DNA from: Lentinula raphanica | Taxonomy: Eukaryota > Basidiomycota > Agaricomycetes > Agaricales > Omphalotaceae | Reading direction: 5' to 3' | NCBI GenBank assembly: GCA_027919835.1 | Contig: JANVFP010000011.1 | Span: 1 to 64,000, forward strand | DNA: 64,000 bases | Part shown: positions 32,127-43,200 of the stretch, piece after piece | Position numbering within the stretch: position 1 is the first letter of the stretch | How the letters are laid out: each line of letters starts with the position of its first letter | Made by a program: the position numbers and the translations under genes | Notes under the pieces: model-generated | What the model was told of the DNA's origin: nothing | Seen by the model: the letters and a program-made list of their open reading frames with translations, nothing else | Databases searched by the model: none

Positions 32127-35100
32127 ATGGACACCACACTTCCAAACGTCATTCCCGAGTCTCAAAACAACACATCATCCTCTCCTGAACCGCAGCCCAT
32201 TGCTGACCGTATTGAAAAATCTCCACCTCCTGCATCCCCCGCTCTCGCTACTCAGGTCGTTGAAAATTCACGTTCTCCATCTCCCACTCTCAGCAACCAG
32301 GCTTCTGCTGCTGCTGTAGACGGAACTGAATCATCGACTCGGCCCCCAAAAAAACGAAAACGAGGGAACCAGGGCAAATTCCAGGGTCCTCAGCTCGCGT
32401 TTCTACAAGCACGTATCGACGCATACCATGCCCTTTCATCCAGGAAAGAGCGTAGTGCTTGGATCATTACCACCACTCACGAATACTTTCAGTCGTTCCC
32501 TTGGCATACCAGTTCAGAGCCTGCCGAGTTCGCCGTCCTTCATGACGCTGGTGCTTCCCTCTCCGAACAAGAGCGGGATGAGTTAGAAGCCGCGCGCGAC
32601 AAGCTCCTTTGTGAGATTGTTAAACAGGGTCAAATTGTGAGTGAATATCTATTCGTTTACTCGTCTTATTTATGACGGCACTAGGAACTTAAAAACTGGA
32701 TTCATCGCCAAACTCAACGTTCCGCTCAGAGAAACGGTGGTGAAGCCTTCCAACAAATCAATAACCAATTGAAACAGAGCACCAAACTCAAGCGACCTCG
32801 CCGTAAACCTGATTTCAAACATTTCATGACTCATCCGGATTTCCGAGAACAATGTCAACAGCACTATCGTGAAGCCATTGCCGACGACCCTCCTTCCAAG
32901 GCCGAACGTATCAAAAAACAATGCGAATTGGCAGAGGACCTGTATAATCAACAACCGGATGAAGTGAAACGCAGAATCTCTCTCGAAAACTCGACTCATC
33001 ATTCGTCTCGAGTTGCCGCCTTCAAGAAACTGGTCACTGGAAATGGTTTCTCACTGGAAGGGGTAGACGAGCTCACAGACGCCGAGAAACAATTGTGAGT
33101 ACTTTATTTCTCATAGTCGACTTGCTTTTGACGATTTGCTCTTACTAGGTGTCGCGAGAATCTCCTCACTTTCATTCAACCTCTCCTGGATGCCATCCGT
33201 GCTCATACCGGTCTATGGCTTACGCTGATCGCAGGCGCCCCGCCCCAGAATGCTCAAGATCTCAATTCAGACTTTGCGGTGCTAGCGTAAATCCCATTCT
33301 TTCCGCGGTTAAATGTTTGAATACTAACAATTTTTCCAGAGTCAGCTCCGGAACCGTGCAGGGTTTGAAATTCCACGAGTGGAAACCCACTGATTTCAGT
33401 GAGAAAGTCATGAATCCGTTCCTGCATTTCTTGCATGCCGCCAAAGGTATGTAGTCCTTAGTCTTACATTTTACCACCTGCTGATGTCTAGAATATCATG
33501 AAACAGGCGCTACCCAAACCCCTCAACAAGTACTTGACAATCCCTCGCTAATCTCGCTGCCTCCGTCTGCCTCTGATTCAAATGGCCGTGCGAAACAATC
33601 CACATCTTCTTCTGATTCCAATGACGGCGCGACACAGTCTACCCCTTCTGTCGATAACGATAATCCGAAGGACCGCGGCAAACGTGCTACGCGTGCCAAA
33701 CGTGCCAAACTTGAAGTTGACGAAGAAGAAGAGGAGGAAGAAGATGAGGACGAGGAGGAAGAAGATGAAGAATACGACGAAGATGAAGATGACGAGGAGG
33801 AGGACGAGGAGGAGGATGACGAAGAAGATGTACCTCGCCTTCACCGGCAACTTCAAAACAAGCTTCATCCGGAATCCCGGAAATATCTTGCGACTCTCTC
33901 CGGTAAAAAGTATATTGCCGCCGTGCAGACTGTCACTCAGCGTCAATCAGCCTATGAATTCGATCGAGCAAACACTGTGTTGCGAAACCAATGGATGCTT
34001 CTTCAACTTACCAACGGGCAAACAGGTTCCGATATCATTGCGAATGGAATTCGTACACCTCAACCACCATCTTGCTCTCCTGCCAAGTCCCCTTTGTCTG
34101 CCAACGTCTCTTCATCTGCCAATGTCTCAGATCAACAATCCTCTCCTCCATTATCTCCTTCATCTCACCAAGTCCCTTCGGTGTCCACTGGCTCTGTTTT
34201 ACCTGAATCGTTGGGTATAGGTTCCTCCACGGAAGATGTTTCCGAGGCAGGGCTCGAACCTCATACATTGCCTACTAGTTCCACGGCAGAAGAACTTTCT
34301 TCTCCTGGACCTGATTCGTCGGCTAATTGTTCCAAACCTTCCTCACCGCCCAAACCCGCTACGTTGGTTGGCTTGTCAGCTGATAACGGTTCTTCTACAC
34401 CAGATCGTTCCTCAGCGACCACGCCTCCTACGTTAAACATCCCGTCGGCTTCCACACCCACTCCGTCAACTGATGCGTCGGCTTCGGCTAATAATCCCTC
34501 TGCCACAGAAGTTTCTTCAACGCCCATGTCGGCTAGTGCTGGTGATTCCTCAGGTGCTCCGTCGGTCGATTTGACTGGTTGCCCCAAGTGGCTTTCTGAG
34601 GCCTACGAAGCCCTTACGACTGAGAGCAGTCCGCAAGATCCCCTATGGCGCAAAGCCCTGTGTGACTTAGTAATGTTAGAAAGGTACTATTCTTTCCGGA
34701 ATCCAAATGGCAACGTAAGTTTCACTTCATTCAAATCTAGAATGTTCTGATTGAATATCATCTAGGGATCCACTTTTCCTGCGAAAGGACGTCCGAAAGC
34801 CTTCGCTTGGTGGTTCCAGAATCGCAAGACCGTCACTCGCCTTCCGCCCGATGAAAAATTCGGGAAAACTACCGAATTTGCTTTGCAGTGGTGGGTTTGG
34901 TATTCAATGTTCAACCCAGAATGGCGCGAACAAAATCAATTCGGTAGGATTATAGTCAACGGCAGTGGGGATGGTGATTGGGATGAGTTCAACCGCCCAG
35001 GGCAGAATGGTATGCTCAGTCTCCTAGTATCTTTGCACTGGTGGTATCACCGCTTGGACGGCCCTTCTCCTGACTGGGTCTTGGCGTTTCACGATGTTTC

Positions 35101-35296
35101 ATGGGTTCTCGCGGAATTGGTCAAGGAAAATCGGTTAGTCTTATGGTGATTTTTATCTTTGAATTCATTCTGACATTTTTTGAACACCGACAGTCCCCAT
35201 CATCGTAGCAAACAAAACAAACGTGCACTGGAAAGTTCCGACGGTGAGGAAGAACACATCTCACGACGTCTTCGCTCCCGCCAAGCTAAATCGTAA
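32127..35296 (+). CDS. KDZ cargo gene 1: large acidic/Ser-Pro-rich protein of a basidiomycete transposon-associated family
   Basis: Seven exons, approximately 32127-32636, 32685-33094, 33149-33286, 33340-33446, 33492-34714, 34766-35133 and 35194-35296, all with GT-AG borders. The start was chosen at ATG 32127 (MDTTLPNVIPESQ). A nuclear-localisation-like PPKKRKRG lies near codon 75, then KFQGPQLAFLQARIDAYHAL and a SFPWHTSS block. The middle has a run of about 40 acidic residues coded by GAG/GAT triplets (33720-33840), a long Ser/Pro/Thr linker, then conserved KAFAWWFQNRKTV, WWVWYSMFNPEWR and GMLSLLVSLHWWYHR blocks, and a basic tail. I recognise this layout as a protein repeatedly found beside basidiomycete transposons, function unknown. 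WWFQNRK superficially resembles a homeodomain recognition helix, but the surrounding sequence does not support a homeodomain. Confidence 0.75.
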
Positions 35297-35370
35297 ATCG
35301 TTTAGAGTACCCTGTCTGTACAATAACAAATTTATATATTTTTCTGCACTATAGCTATTGTTTCATTCGC

Positions 35371-36359
35371 ATGACAATCTCAAAAAATAATCTACTATCG
35401 CAAACAATCGGACCGGCGTCTGCTAGTCGCCAACATACGACTTTTTCCTTTCTGTTATCATCCATGAACTCCTCACCTATATCCATCTCAGACGACGAAG
35501 ATACCGAAACAACTCTTTCATCATCATCTTTCTCTGACTCTCCTGACCTTCGACAAAATCTTCACTTTGCCACCATGAGTCCTGCACAAGCAGGTGCCGT
35601 TTATGTGGAACGCGCCACTTGTACTCCGCCGGTTTACGAGTCCTCTGTACCGACAAGGAGATCCGGACGCAACAAGTACTACGTTGTCTTTGTTGGTGAC
35701 CATCCTGGCTGCTATCGCGACTGGTAAGTCTCACGATGCACAATACATTGTCCTTTGACTGATATCTCACCAATGATAGGTCTGACGCGAGTGCCCGCGT
35801 CACGAATTATCCCGGTAACATGCATAAGGGTTATGATACGTACGATCAGGCGCTATCCGGATGGCGTCAACACTGTCTTGCCTCTCACATTCATCCCCCT
35901 GGTTTTATCGACGGTACTCTGTTTGTTGCTCCCCCCATCCCAAAGACTCCGCCACCTCTCACCCCTCCCCCTTCTAAAGTCAACAAGACCTCTTTTCCCA
36001 CTCCTACTTCTGTATTCAGGGCTGACGATAGTCCGATTCGCACTCCTTGCCCAATTCGTCCTAGTGATTTCTCGTCTATTGTATCACCGGTTCCCACCTC
36101 CAGCTCGTCCAGGGTTCAAACGCCACAACCCCGAAATCGCCTCTGGGCCATACATTCCCCAAAATACAACAGTGTGGTGCCGTCGAGGTGTGTTGTGGAA
36201 CAACGACATCATTACTATCTCTGATATACTATTCACAGCGCCCAAGCAGACAAAATTCTCATCAGAGCTGTGCAACGAGGGGAAGAGGTCGAGGTCCGCG
36301 CGGTCGATGGTGTAGCTCAAGCTGAGGAATGGTTTTGCAGCTTGTCCCTTGACGACTGA
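35371..36359 (+). CDS. KDZ cargo gene 2: RNase H1 N-terminal / viroplasmin-like domain protein
   Basis: Three exons, 35371-35723, 35780-36187 and 36239-36359, with clean GT-AG introns. The central domain reads KYYVVFVGDHPGCYRDW, then across the first intron NYPGNMHKGYDTYDQALSGW. This fits the small fold at the start of eukaryotic RNase H1 and of the caulimovirus viroplasmin (Cauli_VI), which binds RNA:DNA hybrids or double-stranded RNA. The upstream part is Ser/Asp-rich and acidic; the downstream part is a Pro/Thr/Ser linker; the end is a charged RAVQRGEEVEVRAVDGVAQ. No RNase H catalytic domain follows. ATG 35464 is an alternative start. It lies 74 bp after cargo gene 1 on the same strand and converges with cargo gene 3. 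A hybrid-binding role in transposition or regulation is inference only. Confidence 0.7.
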
Positions 36360-36481
36360 TATAGATATCTCACCCATTGTACCTATCACTTGAGTTGTCA
36401 AAATGACCAAGAACGTTGAACTTTCATTTCGAGCGCATTTAACTTAAGCACAGTGAAATCTAACTAGAGTAGTCTTCCGGT

Positions 36482-37240
36482 CTAAGTAGAGTAGTCTTCG
36501 GGACGCTGAAGACGTCCATTTCGACGTTGACAATAACTGGTAAAAGGGCGAGGTCCCCACTTTTCGATATATCGACTGTCAGAAACAATTAGCAGTCAAA
36601 ATGGATACTTGTAAAAGCAAAAGAAACCTACATTGATCGACGATGGTCCTCACCGTACCGACGTTCTTCGCGATGTCTGAGAGAGGAAGTTGATTCACCG
36701 TATGTAAGAAAGGGCATCGAGCATACTTACATTCTGCGGTATCGTTCCTCATACCGGGTTTGTCGATCGCGCTCGCCTTTCGGATCGGATGCCCTGCGTC
36801 TTGAAATGCTCGAAATGTTATCAATCGATCACTGAGAAGAGAGTTGTTACTTACTTGGCCATGCATTCTCTGGCTTTTTCTCGCCTGGCTTCCTTGTTTC
36901 TATAAACGTAGAGTGATTAGACAATATGTAATTGAGAATACTGTCTGCAGACTGAATCCTCACCGATCTTCATACTCCTTTCGCGCTTTCTGTTGTGGTG
37001 TAAGTTCGGTTTCAGGATCTCCAGTTGCTGAAGCTACACTAGTAGATGGAGGGACCAGATTCTTTGGTTTATAAGTGGCATAGTCTCTGGGATTAAGACC
37101 TCGACGTAGATATTCCGCGAGAGAGATATTAAACTTCTGGCGCTCTACGTCGCCAGTTTGCAATACCAATCCTCAATCAATGTTATCGTGAATCATCGAG
37201 AGCAATTGTACATACCATAGGTTTTCCGTTCATCTGACAT
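36482..37240 (-). CDS. KDZ cargo gene 3: small basic Arg/Lys/Glu-rich protein in six mini-exons
   Basis: Exons (minus strand) 37240-37216, 37144-36964, 36899-36855, 36799-36731, 36676-36632 and 36575-36482 join with compatible phases and GT-AG borders. The product is MSDERKTYERQKFNISLAEY, then a region with ELTPQQKARKEYEDRNKEAR and ECMAKRRASDPKGERDRQTR, ending RYIEKWGPRPFTSYCQ and a short tail. Dense alternating charge suggests a long basic helix. I recall similar short proteins with a KYGREAF/KWGPRPF-type end near KDZ genes, function unknown. It lies between two other cargo genes and converges with cargo gene 2, whose stop is about 120 bp away. Confidence 0.65.
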
Positions 37241-37458
37241 CACTGGAACAGTCCTGTTGACAGAGTTATCGGAGAGTCGAGACGCACGTAGTACAAGAAC
37301 AAGTGGGATGTACCCATATTTTGCTTACGTGGCCAGTTCCCAATACATCACATCGTTACTTAGCGATTTCACTCTTCGAGTTTCTCGAGTTCCTTACAAT
37401 GTCATCTTAAGGGAGCAGCGTATAGAAGACAAAAAGTATATAGTATTATTGAAGGTAT

Positions 37459-38157
37459 CTATGGCAGTCGAGCATGGGCGATTAAGTGTAAATCTCGAAG
37501 CTCATCTCTAGAGAAGCCTAGAGTTTGTAATTCATCCTCGATTTCCTTCGCCCTTTTTTTCTTGTCAGCTAAAGCCTGAGTCATAACCTCGATCTCAGCT
37601 GTCAACACTTCCTTCTCATGAGCGCGAGTATGAATGGCTGCCTGGACCTCTTGGAAACGTTGTTCCACCTGAGGAAGAGTGAAAGTCGGAAAGGGGGCAC
37701 GATCTTTACGCCCCTGTTCGCTACTGCGGTATACTGACAGGTAAAAGAAAAACCGAGTCAGATCATTTTTGTCGTTGATTATTTCGCACTCACGTTGTAT
37801 ACTTGTCCATGCTTGATTATTTAACGAGTCCAATGAGGTATTTCGGTCCTCGGTCCCAAGTGCCGTGAGATTTGCAGATGCGAAGTCGGAGCGTACTGTC
37901 TGAAGGACAGTCGAGCGCGTGAGATGGTCGGTCCCCCACCCAGCGCTAGATGAATAACCGATCCCCCATCCGGTAGAATAACCACTGCCCCAATTAGCGT
38001 CCCATCCAGCAGAACCACTATTCCCCCAGCCGGTACCAAAGGAATCACGAGGATTTGTCGAGTCATTTGGAGGAGGAGGAGGATCCGAGGTGTCAGAGCC
38101 AGAAGTCGAGTGAGAAGGAGTATCGCTGGCGGCAGACAACGAAACGGGGGATTCCAT
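37459..38157 (-). CDS. KDZ cargo gene 4: Gly/Trp/Ser-rich N-terminus with C-terminal coiled coil
   Basis: Two exons, 38157-37794 and 37733-37459. Splicing GTGAGT..CTGTCAG gives an in-frame join, although the unspliced frame also happens to be open. The N-terminal half is Ser/Asp/Pro-rich, then repeats of GWG/GSG (TGWGNSGSAGWDANWGSG), a low-complexity segment. The C-terminal half (QVEQRFQEVQAAIHTRAHEK onwards) is predicted by heptad spacing to form a coiled coil of about 70 residues. No known domain. It starts about 200 bp from the transposase start on the other strand, so both may share a bidirectional promoter. Confidence 0.65.
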   Translation of the reverse strand: MESPVSLSAASDTPSHSTSGSDTSDPPPPPNDSTNPRDSFGTGWGNSGSAGWDANWGSGYSTGWGIGYSSSAGWGTDHLTRSTVLQTVRSDFASANLTALGTEDRNTSLDSLNNQAWTSIQRECEIINDKNDLTRFFFYLSVYRSSEQGRKDRAPFPTFTLPQVEQRFQEVQAAIHTRAHEKEVLTAEIEVMTQALADKKKRAKEIEDELQTLGFSRDELRDLHLIAHARLP

Positions 38158-39876
38158 GACAATGGGTTAGGAAGAGGGATTTTTGTGAACTTACGGGATA
38201 CCGTTGGAATACTCCATTAAATTCGGGCTCCGACAGAACGATGCGCACGCAAGTCCCTGCAAAATATAGATTTAGTATGCGAAAAATATTAACCAAGAGC
38301 ACAACGCATGGAATGACCGACGGACGAATATTCTCAGATGCATTGAAACTGTCCAATGAAAGGACACAGCTCTTTGTGCTCCTTGGACAGTATGAAGTTC
38401 AAACAAGTCAAACTTCGCGATTTTCTAGTCCCTTCCTTGGCCACGACGAGCATCCAGCTTGATGAAATATCCAACGATGGTCGACGAGTCAAGAGAAGAG
38501 TGACGGAGACTGAGGTTCCGTCTCCTGTCAAAAAAAGTCGCATGCAAGCGTCGACCACAGCATCACGGTCAGACTCACCAGATATATTCGCTGCTGCCCT
38601 CGAGAACTTCGGTCACATAGAAAATCCATTCTATGTGGATGACTCGACCAAGATACAGAATGTGGAGATTGTGATTGGGACCGCCGCCGCTCGTGCTAAG
38701 AGAAGATATTTGACATCAGTAAGTCATGTATCATTATTGACTACGTTATACTCACATGTGGTAGGACCAGCCGTTGCTTGCATGGAGGCGAATGGCAGAC
38801 GATTACCTATCTGAGATGATTCGGAACGAAAGTCGCGGCGACGGCAACGTGGAAACTTGCTTCCGCTGCAGAAAGTCGTCGACGGACCATGTTCCTCTCT
38901 TTTGTTGCATGGACTGTTTCCCGGAAGATCTGGTATGTGAGAGCTGTTGTAGAGATATGCATGAGTTTCGGCCGTTGGATGTCATCGAGGTCAGTGTGTG
39001 TATATTTGAGAGGTTATAATTGATTCTAACATGGGCCCACGACGTAGAGATGGAACGGCAATTTTTTCCAACGCGTTTCATTGAAAACAATCGGCGTTGT
39101 TGTACAGCTTGGTCATAACGCGCGCACAGTGTGTCCGAATCCCAAAGTCGTTGAGAACTTCACCATAATCCATGTAAACGGCATCCATTCCATCCATCTT
39201 CAGTACTGCAGCTGCCCGAATCAACTTTTAGCGGGAGAATGGTGGCAACAGCTTCTTCGCCGTCGTTGGTTTCTGGCCACCCATATCGATCCCCAGACCG
39301 CAGCTACCTATCAAGTAATGAATATGTTCCATGTTCTTACTCTTCAAGGGAAAGTGACGATGTATGACTTCTATGCGGGACTTGAGAAAATGACTGATAA
39401 TGCGGGTCTGGTTACCTTACCAGTGAGTGAAATCCAGATTCGAGCTCGATTCGTTCCAGTAACTGTTTCCACAGGACCGATACCGCAGCTTTTCTCGCAT
39501 GATAAAAGAGTGGAGACATCTAAAGATGGCAAAACGGTCAGGACGCGGAAACGACGCTGAACGCAGCCTTGCAGAAACGAGAAGTGGAGAAATGGGCATG
39601 AAGTGCCCGGCATGCCCTCGTCCTGATGTGAACTTACCTTCAAACTGGAAAGACGCCCCTCCGAAACGAAGGTATGTGTTCATGATCCACCGTTCGAGGT
39701 TCATTGAATGAAGTTTGTATCTCGAGATATCTATATTGGATTTTCTTCGCGATTGATGCCTGTTTCCGTCTGAAGCGACGGCTAGTGTCTTCAGAGGCCC
39801 AGGATCCAGATCTTGACGTCGGTGGTTCATATTTCACAGAGGACGGCCAATTTTGAGAGTATCTGCGAGCAGTAAC

Positions 39877-40233
39877 TGTTGAGCGCAGGTGATCTGAGGT
39901 TCGGTCTATAGGAACGAGATAAGTATATAACGAAGGTATGGAGTACAATGACAGTATGCAATACCTATAGGAACGAGATAAGTATATACTGTATGATAGT
40001 CAGTTGTAGTCCAATAAATAGAATAAGCGGTCAACGTACACGAAGGCGGTAACGACTATGCGACACCAACGAAGAAAGTAAGAGAGAGGAGGAAAGAAAG
40101 GTAACGTATGAAAGTTTATCTTAAGGTAGAGGAAAAGCGGAAGCATAAGTAAAACGAGTATCAGTAAGTGTATCAGCGTCGGTAAGTGCGTCGGTAGTCC
40201 GTAGGTCCTATGCACAACGCCTTATCCTCAACA
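39877..40233 (-). repeat. Copia 3' LTR
   Basis: 357 bp, one mismatch to the 5' LTR. It contains a duplicated internal motif TATAGGAACGAGATAAGTATATA (two copies about 65 bp apart). Adjacent target duplication GTAAC on its outer side. Confidence 0.95.
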
Positions 40234-40248
40234 CTCCCCCTCGCTGTG

Positions 40249-43200
40249 TTAACCGCGTACGCCCATGAGCTCTCTGAAGTGCTCGAACTTGACACGGCCT
40301 AGGGCCTTGGTCATACAGTCGGCAACCATCTGGTCTGTAGAAATATACTTGACGATAGCCTTCTCATGTTCGACTGCTTCTCGTGTGAAATGGAAGCGAT
40401 TGTCGATGTGTTTCGTTCGCATATGGAAGGTAGCATCTGTAGTGAGACGAATGGCGCTTTGGTTGTCGTCGTAGATGAGAGTGGGCGAAGTGACAAGCGA
40501 TGGATGTAATTCTGCAAGGAGCTTTCGAAGCCAGACGAGTTCTTTGGTCGCGTGAGTGAGAGCAACATATTCGGACTCAGTCGACGAAAGAGTGACGATG
40601 TCTTGCTTCTTCGAGCGCCAGGATATCGCACCGTCTCCCAAGTAGAACACGTAGCCGCTAATGGATTTCCTATCGAGTTCTGAAGCAAAGTCTGCATCGG
40701 CATAACCATAGAAAGTGAGCTTTTCACCTCCCAGGGTGAGTCCTTTGTCGAGGGTTCCCTTGATGTAACGAACCACACGCTTGAGATTCTTGAAGTGAGT
40801 GGTCGTGGGATTAGCCATATAGCGGGAAAGGACTGATACAGCATGGGTGATGTCAGGACGAGTGCAGTCAGAAAGATAGATGAGGCTTCCGACGCCAATA
40901 CGGTAGAGAGCCGTATCTTCCTTTGAGAGAAGCGTGGTCGAAACAGAAGCCGCGTTGGGAGTGAGATCTATTCCTTCTTCGAGAGGAGTGGCTACAGGTT
41001 TCGCGTTGGAGAGTCCCATGCGTTCAACAATGGACTCGGCATATGCGCGTTGGGCTAAAGTGATGGTGCGCATTTCCCAGTTACGGGTTACTGTCATTCC
41101 TAGGAGCCATCCGATGTTGCCTAAGTCGGTAATGTTGAATCGTTCCTGATATTCGGCCTTGAAACGATTCGCAGTGGCATCATCGTTAGCTACGATGGAA
41201 AAGTCGTCGGTGGCAATTCCTAGGATGACGAAGGTGTTGCGAGAGAATTTGTAGAAGACACAGGGATCGGCGAGGCTTATCTGTAACTTCATGTCGTTCA
41301 CCAAGACCTTCTTGTTCTTATCATACCACTCAGCTGCACCCTGCTTGCTCCCGTATAGAGGACGATTAAGACGACAGACTGGGTTCCTGACAGTGGAAAT
41401 ATCTGTCTTTGGGGTGTAGAAGTCGAGTAGATTTGGAGGTAACTCCATGTAGATGGTGTGGTGAAGATCAGCCTGTAGGTATGCACTCTCGACGTCAATT
41501 TGTTGGATAGAGGCGTTGACAGAGGCACCAAAGGCTAGAATGAGACGAAGAGAAGCTTTACGAACGACCGGAGCCCAGGTCTTGTCGAAGTCGAGTCCGT
41601 AGACTTGACTATATCCGCCTACACAGATGCGAGCTTTGTATTTGAGGACTTCTCCTTTGGGACCGAGTTTCTTTCGAAGTGCAACGACGCATTTAGCGAC
41701 GTTGGTGTCACCAGAGGGATGCTCGACTATGTCGAACGTGTTGTAGGTAGAAAGGCGGTCGACTTCGTTCTGGTAGGCGCTTGTCCACTGATCCGCTTCG
41801 GGGCTTTGTAAGGCATCGCCGAGACGGAGAGGATCACCGTTGATAGCCGAAAGTGCCAGCTCGACAACTTGACCTCTCCAACCACTCTCTTCATCATCTT
41901 CAAATTCGCTTACGCTGGACTCCATCATCAACGCCTCAAATTCCTCGGCTAATCCACCTCGTTTAGTGACTGCCGAATCTTTGAAGAATCCGGGAGGAGG
42001 TCTTTCGCCGCGCAAACGTCTAGGTTCTGGAGGAGGTGTGGATGGAGGTGATGACAAAGGTGAAGAATCATCAGGGAGAGGTGTATTTCGAGGAGAAGTG
42101 ATTGGTGTAGGATTATGAGAGACATGTGGGGACGAAGATGGCTGCTTTCGAGGTGAGTTTGTCTCCCCCTCGTTCCCAGAGGTCTCTAAGATCACAAGAT
42201 TAGGGTCATGATCTTCGTCTCGTTCAACAGAGACGATGTTTCGGCTAGGCCAGAAAACACGTACACCCTTCGACTCAGAGTCGTAACCCATGAATCGGCC
42301 CTCCGCTCCTCGTATATCCAACTTATCGGATTTCAGGTCTCGAATGTAAATAGGCGCGCCCCAAGCAATCAAATCTTTGAAGCTCGGTTTAGAGCCGTAC
42401 ACTCGCTCATAAGCAGACCTTCTGTCTGACCCACTAGGAAGACGGTTGCGAAGCCAGACAGCGTGATTGACAGCCTCTGCCCAGAGACGTTTAGGGAGAC
42501 CAGATCCGATTAAGAAGGCTCGTGCATCGGCAATGATGTATCCGATAACACGTTCGGCTAAGCCATTCGAGGGAGAGGAGTCATGGACATTGAGGTGACG
42601 GATAGTGCCAGCTTTTCTGAGGTGAGTCTGAAATTCCTCACTCATAAACTCGCCGCCTCGATCTGATCCAAGGATCTTTATTTCGTCAACCCCTCGTTGG
42701 GTTTTAGCAAACGCTTCAAAAGTCGTGTACCGATCGAATGCTTCGGACTTCTCCTTCAAGTAGTAGGGCACGATCTCTACTGAAGATACGTCGATGTAAG
42801 GTTCGAAGTAAAAGCTGTTTCCTAGGCTTTTGGTACGAGCGGGTCCCCATAGGTCAGTGACGACCTTATCACCATAGTTCTTATACTCGGTGTGACTTTC
42901 TTTGGGAAAGGGGTGACGAGTAGACTTTGCCTTAGCGCAAACCTCGCAGAACGGACGAAGATTGGTGAGATCCACGTCAGGGAGGTCATCGACTAGTTTG
43001 TTTTTCACGATTTCTTCGCAGGTTTTAAACCCTATGTGGCCGATAAGGGTATGGAACTCTAAGAAGGTAAGAGTTCGCTTGGAGGATAGGCCTGCAAGAT
43101 GAACAGACTGATAGGATGGTCCATCGTGAACGCGGTATAGACCGCGGGCATTTGGGATTTGTGCGATGACTTTACGCGTAGGTTTGGGTGACAAGATGGT

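Noticed and set aside
34780..34830. Possible homeodomain (WWFQNRK) in KDZ cargo gene 1
   Set aside because: Only the recognition-helix-like heptamer matches; helices 1 and 2 of a homeodomain are absent.
38356..39560. Reading the KDZ 5' exons as an independent zinc-finger gene
   Set aside because: The exons continue in phase beyond the Copia insertion into the conserved KDZ core, so this is one transposase gene.
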